Below, piece by piece: positions 5,705 through 7,314 of a stretch of DNA of 7,314 nt. The position numbers and the translations under genes were made by a program. Position 1 is the stretch's first letter. Each line of letters opens with the position of its first letter. The notes under the pieces are model-generated. The model saw only the letters and a list, made by a program, of their open reading frames with translations, had not been told where the DNA came from and ran no database searches. The DNA is from Methanoregula sp. (lineage in GTDB: Archaea > Halobacteriota > Methanomicrobia > Methanomicrobiales > Methanospirillaceae): positions 1 through 7,314 of the forward strand of contig NZ_PIZH01000076.1 in NCBI RefSeq assembly GCF_002835825.1, written 5' to 3'.

Positions 5705-7314
5705 CTACATGAAGTCCGCGAGGCCCAGCTGCTGCTGCTTCTCCTCGCCAAAGGTGGACTCGATGGCGAGATCGATCACTTCCACCCGCTGCTTGGTGTA
5801 CTCCGAGATGGCGTACTTGCGGCAGATCTCCCGGGACATCTCCAGGTATTTTTTCACCGAGCCCTCGTGGACGGTGGGAATGATGTTGCCGTTACAGATG
5901 CCCTTACCTTTGAACTTCGTGCACTTCCCGGCAAGCGGCATGCGGCGGTAGCTCGTGTTGCATTTCGTGCACCGGAACTTCTGCTTGGAGAACGCCGAGA
6001 GGTTGCCCATCAGGTCCCGGATGAAGTGCGTATTTAAGACCCGCTCTGCAACGTCATCGGCATCCACCGCCCGGATCTTCTCTGCAAGGTCAAGTTCCGC
6101 CCCGAGCTTGTCGGTCATCGTCTTCATCTGGGTGTACATCGACTCGATCGGCCCTGCCGAAATATCTGAGGTATCGTGGGTGAACTGGAAGCCTTCGAGC
6201 TGGGCCGGGGTCCCAATCCGGTTCTCCACCCGGTCGATGAGCTTGACGATCGTTTTTGGCTCCGCATAGGCAAGGGCACTCGTATAGACCTCGATCGGGT
6301 AATGGTCGCAAACATCCACGTTGAGGGCTTCCTTGTCGATCTCTGCCGGGTCGATCCGGCTCGTCAGCACCAGGGGTGCGTCCATGGAGCCGCCCCGGTT
6401 CTGCGGCAAAAACGAGCGCGAGAAGTTGATGAGGCCGTCGAGGAGCAGCATGATGCAGTCTTCGTCGCCGTCGCACTGTCCCGTGAAGATACCGTTTGCC
6501 ACCAGCGTGTGGTCGTCGGCAACCGTCAGGCAGTACACGCGTTCTTCGGGAGAGGGGACCTGTTCAGCCAGCTTGATCGTGTCGGATATTACGCAACTGC
6601 CTTCGAAGACCGGCACCGGATCGCCGGGTTTGAGTTCGATCGCCCGGATCTTGCGGAGATAGCCGGTGTCCCAGACCAGCATCGCGTGGTCGGGGGTGAC
6701 GACCAGCTCCTTTCCGCGGGAGGTGGTGAACCGGATCAGTGCCTGCGGGGCCCGGTGGACCGAGACCGACGTCACCTTCCGGAGGCGTATCTGGCCGGTG
6801 GTATCAACGGCGCGGGTCCAGAACGGACGGGCCGGGTCCGAGTAATAGGTTCCGAGCCGGTCAAGGCCCGGCCGGGTGAGGTCGAAGTTCTCCAGCACGA
6901 ACTTCCGGATCGGGAGCTTCTCCCACCTGCTGCCGTCATTGACCTCGATCTCTGTATCGCCCCAGAAGCAGTTCCGGCGTTTTGCGGCATGGAAGAACGG
7001 GTGGGCATATCCCACGTTGGCCCGCGTGAACCCGACGATCCTTGCAAGGACGCCGGCGCTCGTATGCGGGGCAAGGCCGATGACGAGATGCCCGATGAGA
7101 TCTTCGGGTTTTGTGACCTTGTAGAACGGGTCGAGGCCATAGCACTTGACGAGCAGTTCGTCCATGAACTTTGCCACGCCGCCCAGCCACTCGGCGCAGG
7201 AGTCGTGAACGAGTATATCCTGCGGGTGGCGCTCTACGACCTGCGACCCCTTCTCGATGTCGTATCCGTGCGTCTCTTTCTTGTCGCCGACGGGCCCCAT
7301 CTCGTCCCCGTGGA
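5705..7314 (-). CDS. polC: DNA polymerase D large subunit DP2, C-terminal part, with intein
   Basis: Catalytic subunit of the archaeal replicative polymerase PolD. The gene enters from the right edge; 535 residues are visible, of which 370 remain after removal of the 165-residue intein. Numbering from the Met at 7300: the N-extein part runs from HGDEMGPVG (at the window edge) to the KRRN at 107-110. The C-extein starts with CDGDED (276-281), containing the active-site aspartates of the two-barrel polymerase, followed by [16 protein letters not shown] (303-318), strongly typical of DP2. Cys444, 447, 460 and 469 form a zinc-binding module. The protein ends QLGLADFM (524-531), a C-terminal PIP box for PCNA. 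The Met at 7300 is internal; the reading frame is open to the edge. Stop TAG at 5705-5707. No frameshift is seen. Splicing is required to join KRRN to the catalytic DGDED. Confidence 0.95.
   Translation of the reverse strand, partial: HGDEMGPVGDKKETHGYDIEKGSQVVERHPQDILVHDSCAEWLGGVAKFMDELLVKCYGLDPFYKVTKPEDLIGHLVIGLAPHTSAGVLARIVGFTRANVGYAHPFFHAAKRRNCFWGDTEIEVNDGSRWEKLPIRKFVLENFDLTRPGLDRLGTYYSDPARPFWTRAVDTTGQIRLRKVTSVSVHRAPQALIRFTTSRGKELVVTPDHAMLVWDTGYLRKIRAIELKPGDPVPVFEGSCVISDTIKLAEQVPSPEERVYCLTVADDHTLVANGIFTGQCDGDEDCIMLLLDGLINFSRSFLPQNRGGSMDAPLVLTSRIDPAEIDKEALNVDVCDHYPIEVYTSALAYAEPKTIVKLIDRVENRIGTPAQLEGFQFTHDTSDISAGPIESMYTQMKTMTDKLGAELDLAEKIRAVDADDVAERVLNTHFIRDLMGNLSAFSKQKFRCTKCNTSYRRMPLAGKCTKFKGKGICNGNIIPTVHEGSVKKYLEMSREICRKYAISEYTKQRVEVIDLAIESTFGEEKQQQLGLADFM
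6476..6970 (-). other. Mini-intein in DP2 (PolII intein), 165 residues
   Basis: In-frame protein-splicing element between KRRN and CDGDED. Residue 1 is Cys in [10 protein letters not shown] (block A). Block B is [11 protein letters not shown] with the TxxH pair T92/H95 (intein numbering). Block F is [17 protein letters not shown], with Cys147 where many inteins have Asp. The C-terminus is IFTGQ, followed by the +1 Cys. Thus the last residue is Gln, not Asn, and the usual penultimate His is Gly. About 165 residues leave no room for a LAGLIDADG homing endonuclease and none of its motifs is seen, so the element can splice but not home by itself. Inteins at this DP2 site are known from Pyrococcus and other euryarchaea, and a C-terminal Gln is on record for the P. 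abyssi one. The boundaries follow from extein continuity and are firm. Confidence 0.92.

Noticed and set aside
5278..5712. A 144-codon plus-strand frame containing EEP and SDD repeats
   Set aside because: Its apparent 18-residue repeats are the translation of the 54-nt hairpin array. It begins out of frame inside the CPBP gene, and the 17-nt hairpin insertion shifts the phase of the third unit, which coding selection would not allow.

Overview
The window looks like chromosomal DNA of a methanogenic archaeon of the order Methanomicrobiales, most likely Methanoregula-like. The main evidence is a family-D DNA polymerase large subunit (DP2, restricted to archaea) interrupted by an intein, archaeal TATA/BRE-type promoters, a tRNA gene without an encoded CCA, and an Lhr-type helicase. 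The genus is an inference from overall character; no database search was run.

Layout, left to right. (1) Positions 1-1380, minus strand: the N-terminal 460 residues of an Lhr-like superfamily 2 helicase, running off the left edge. (2) Positions 1381-1668: a divergent intergenic region with an archaeal promoter, a possible 22-codon leader ORF and a stem-loop. (3) Plus strand: a 41-residue single-span membrane protein (1669-1794) overlapping a 521-residue sodium:solute symporter (1784-3349), then a pterin-4a-carbinolamine dehydratase-like protein (3433-3765) after a hairpin and T-tract. (4) Positions 3766-4085: gene-free and highly structured, with nested inverted repeats bracketed by imperfect direct repeats. 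(5) A minus-strand tRNA-Leu(CAA) at 4086-4168. (6) A plus-strand CPBP-family intramembrane protease-like protein (4262-5425), apparently leaderless. (7) Positions 5426-5704: an array of small hairpins with a 54-nt period, lying between convergent genes. (8) Positions 5705-7314, minus strand: the C-terminal part of DP2 (polC), carrying a 165-residue mini-intein directly before the catalytic DGDED motif and ending in a PCNA-binding box.

The genes do not form one pathway. Replication and repair functions (helicase, PolD) flank a transporter pair, a small enzyme, a tRNA and a membrane protease. The small protein and the symporter overlap and almost certainly work together. The most unusual material is non-coding: the 54-nt hairpin array, whose stems vary while keeping their pairing, and the nested palindromic element beside the tRNA. 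In the proteins, the intein has an atypical C-terminus and the dehydratase-like protein lacks two usual catalytic histidines.
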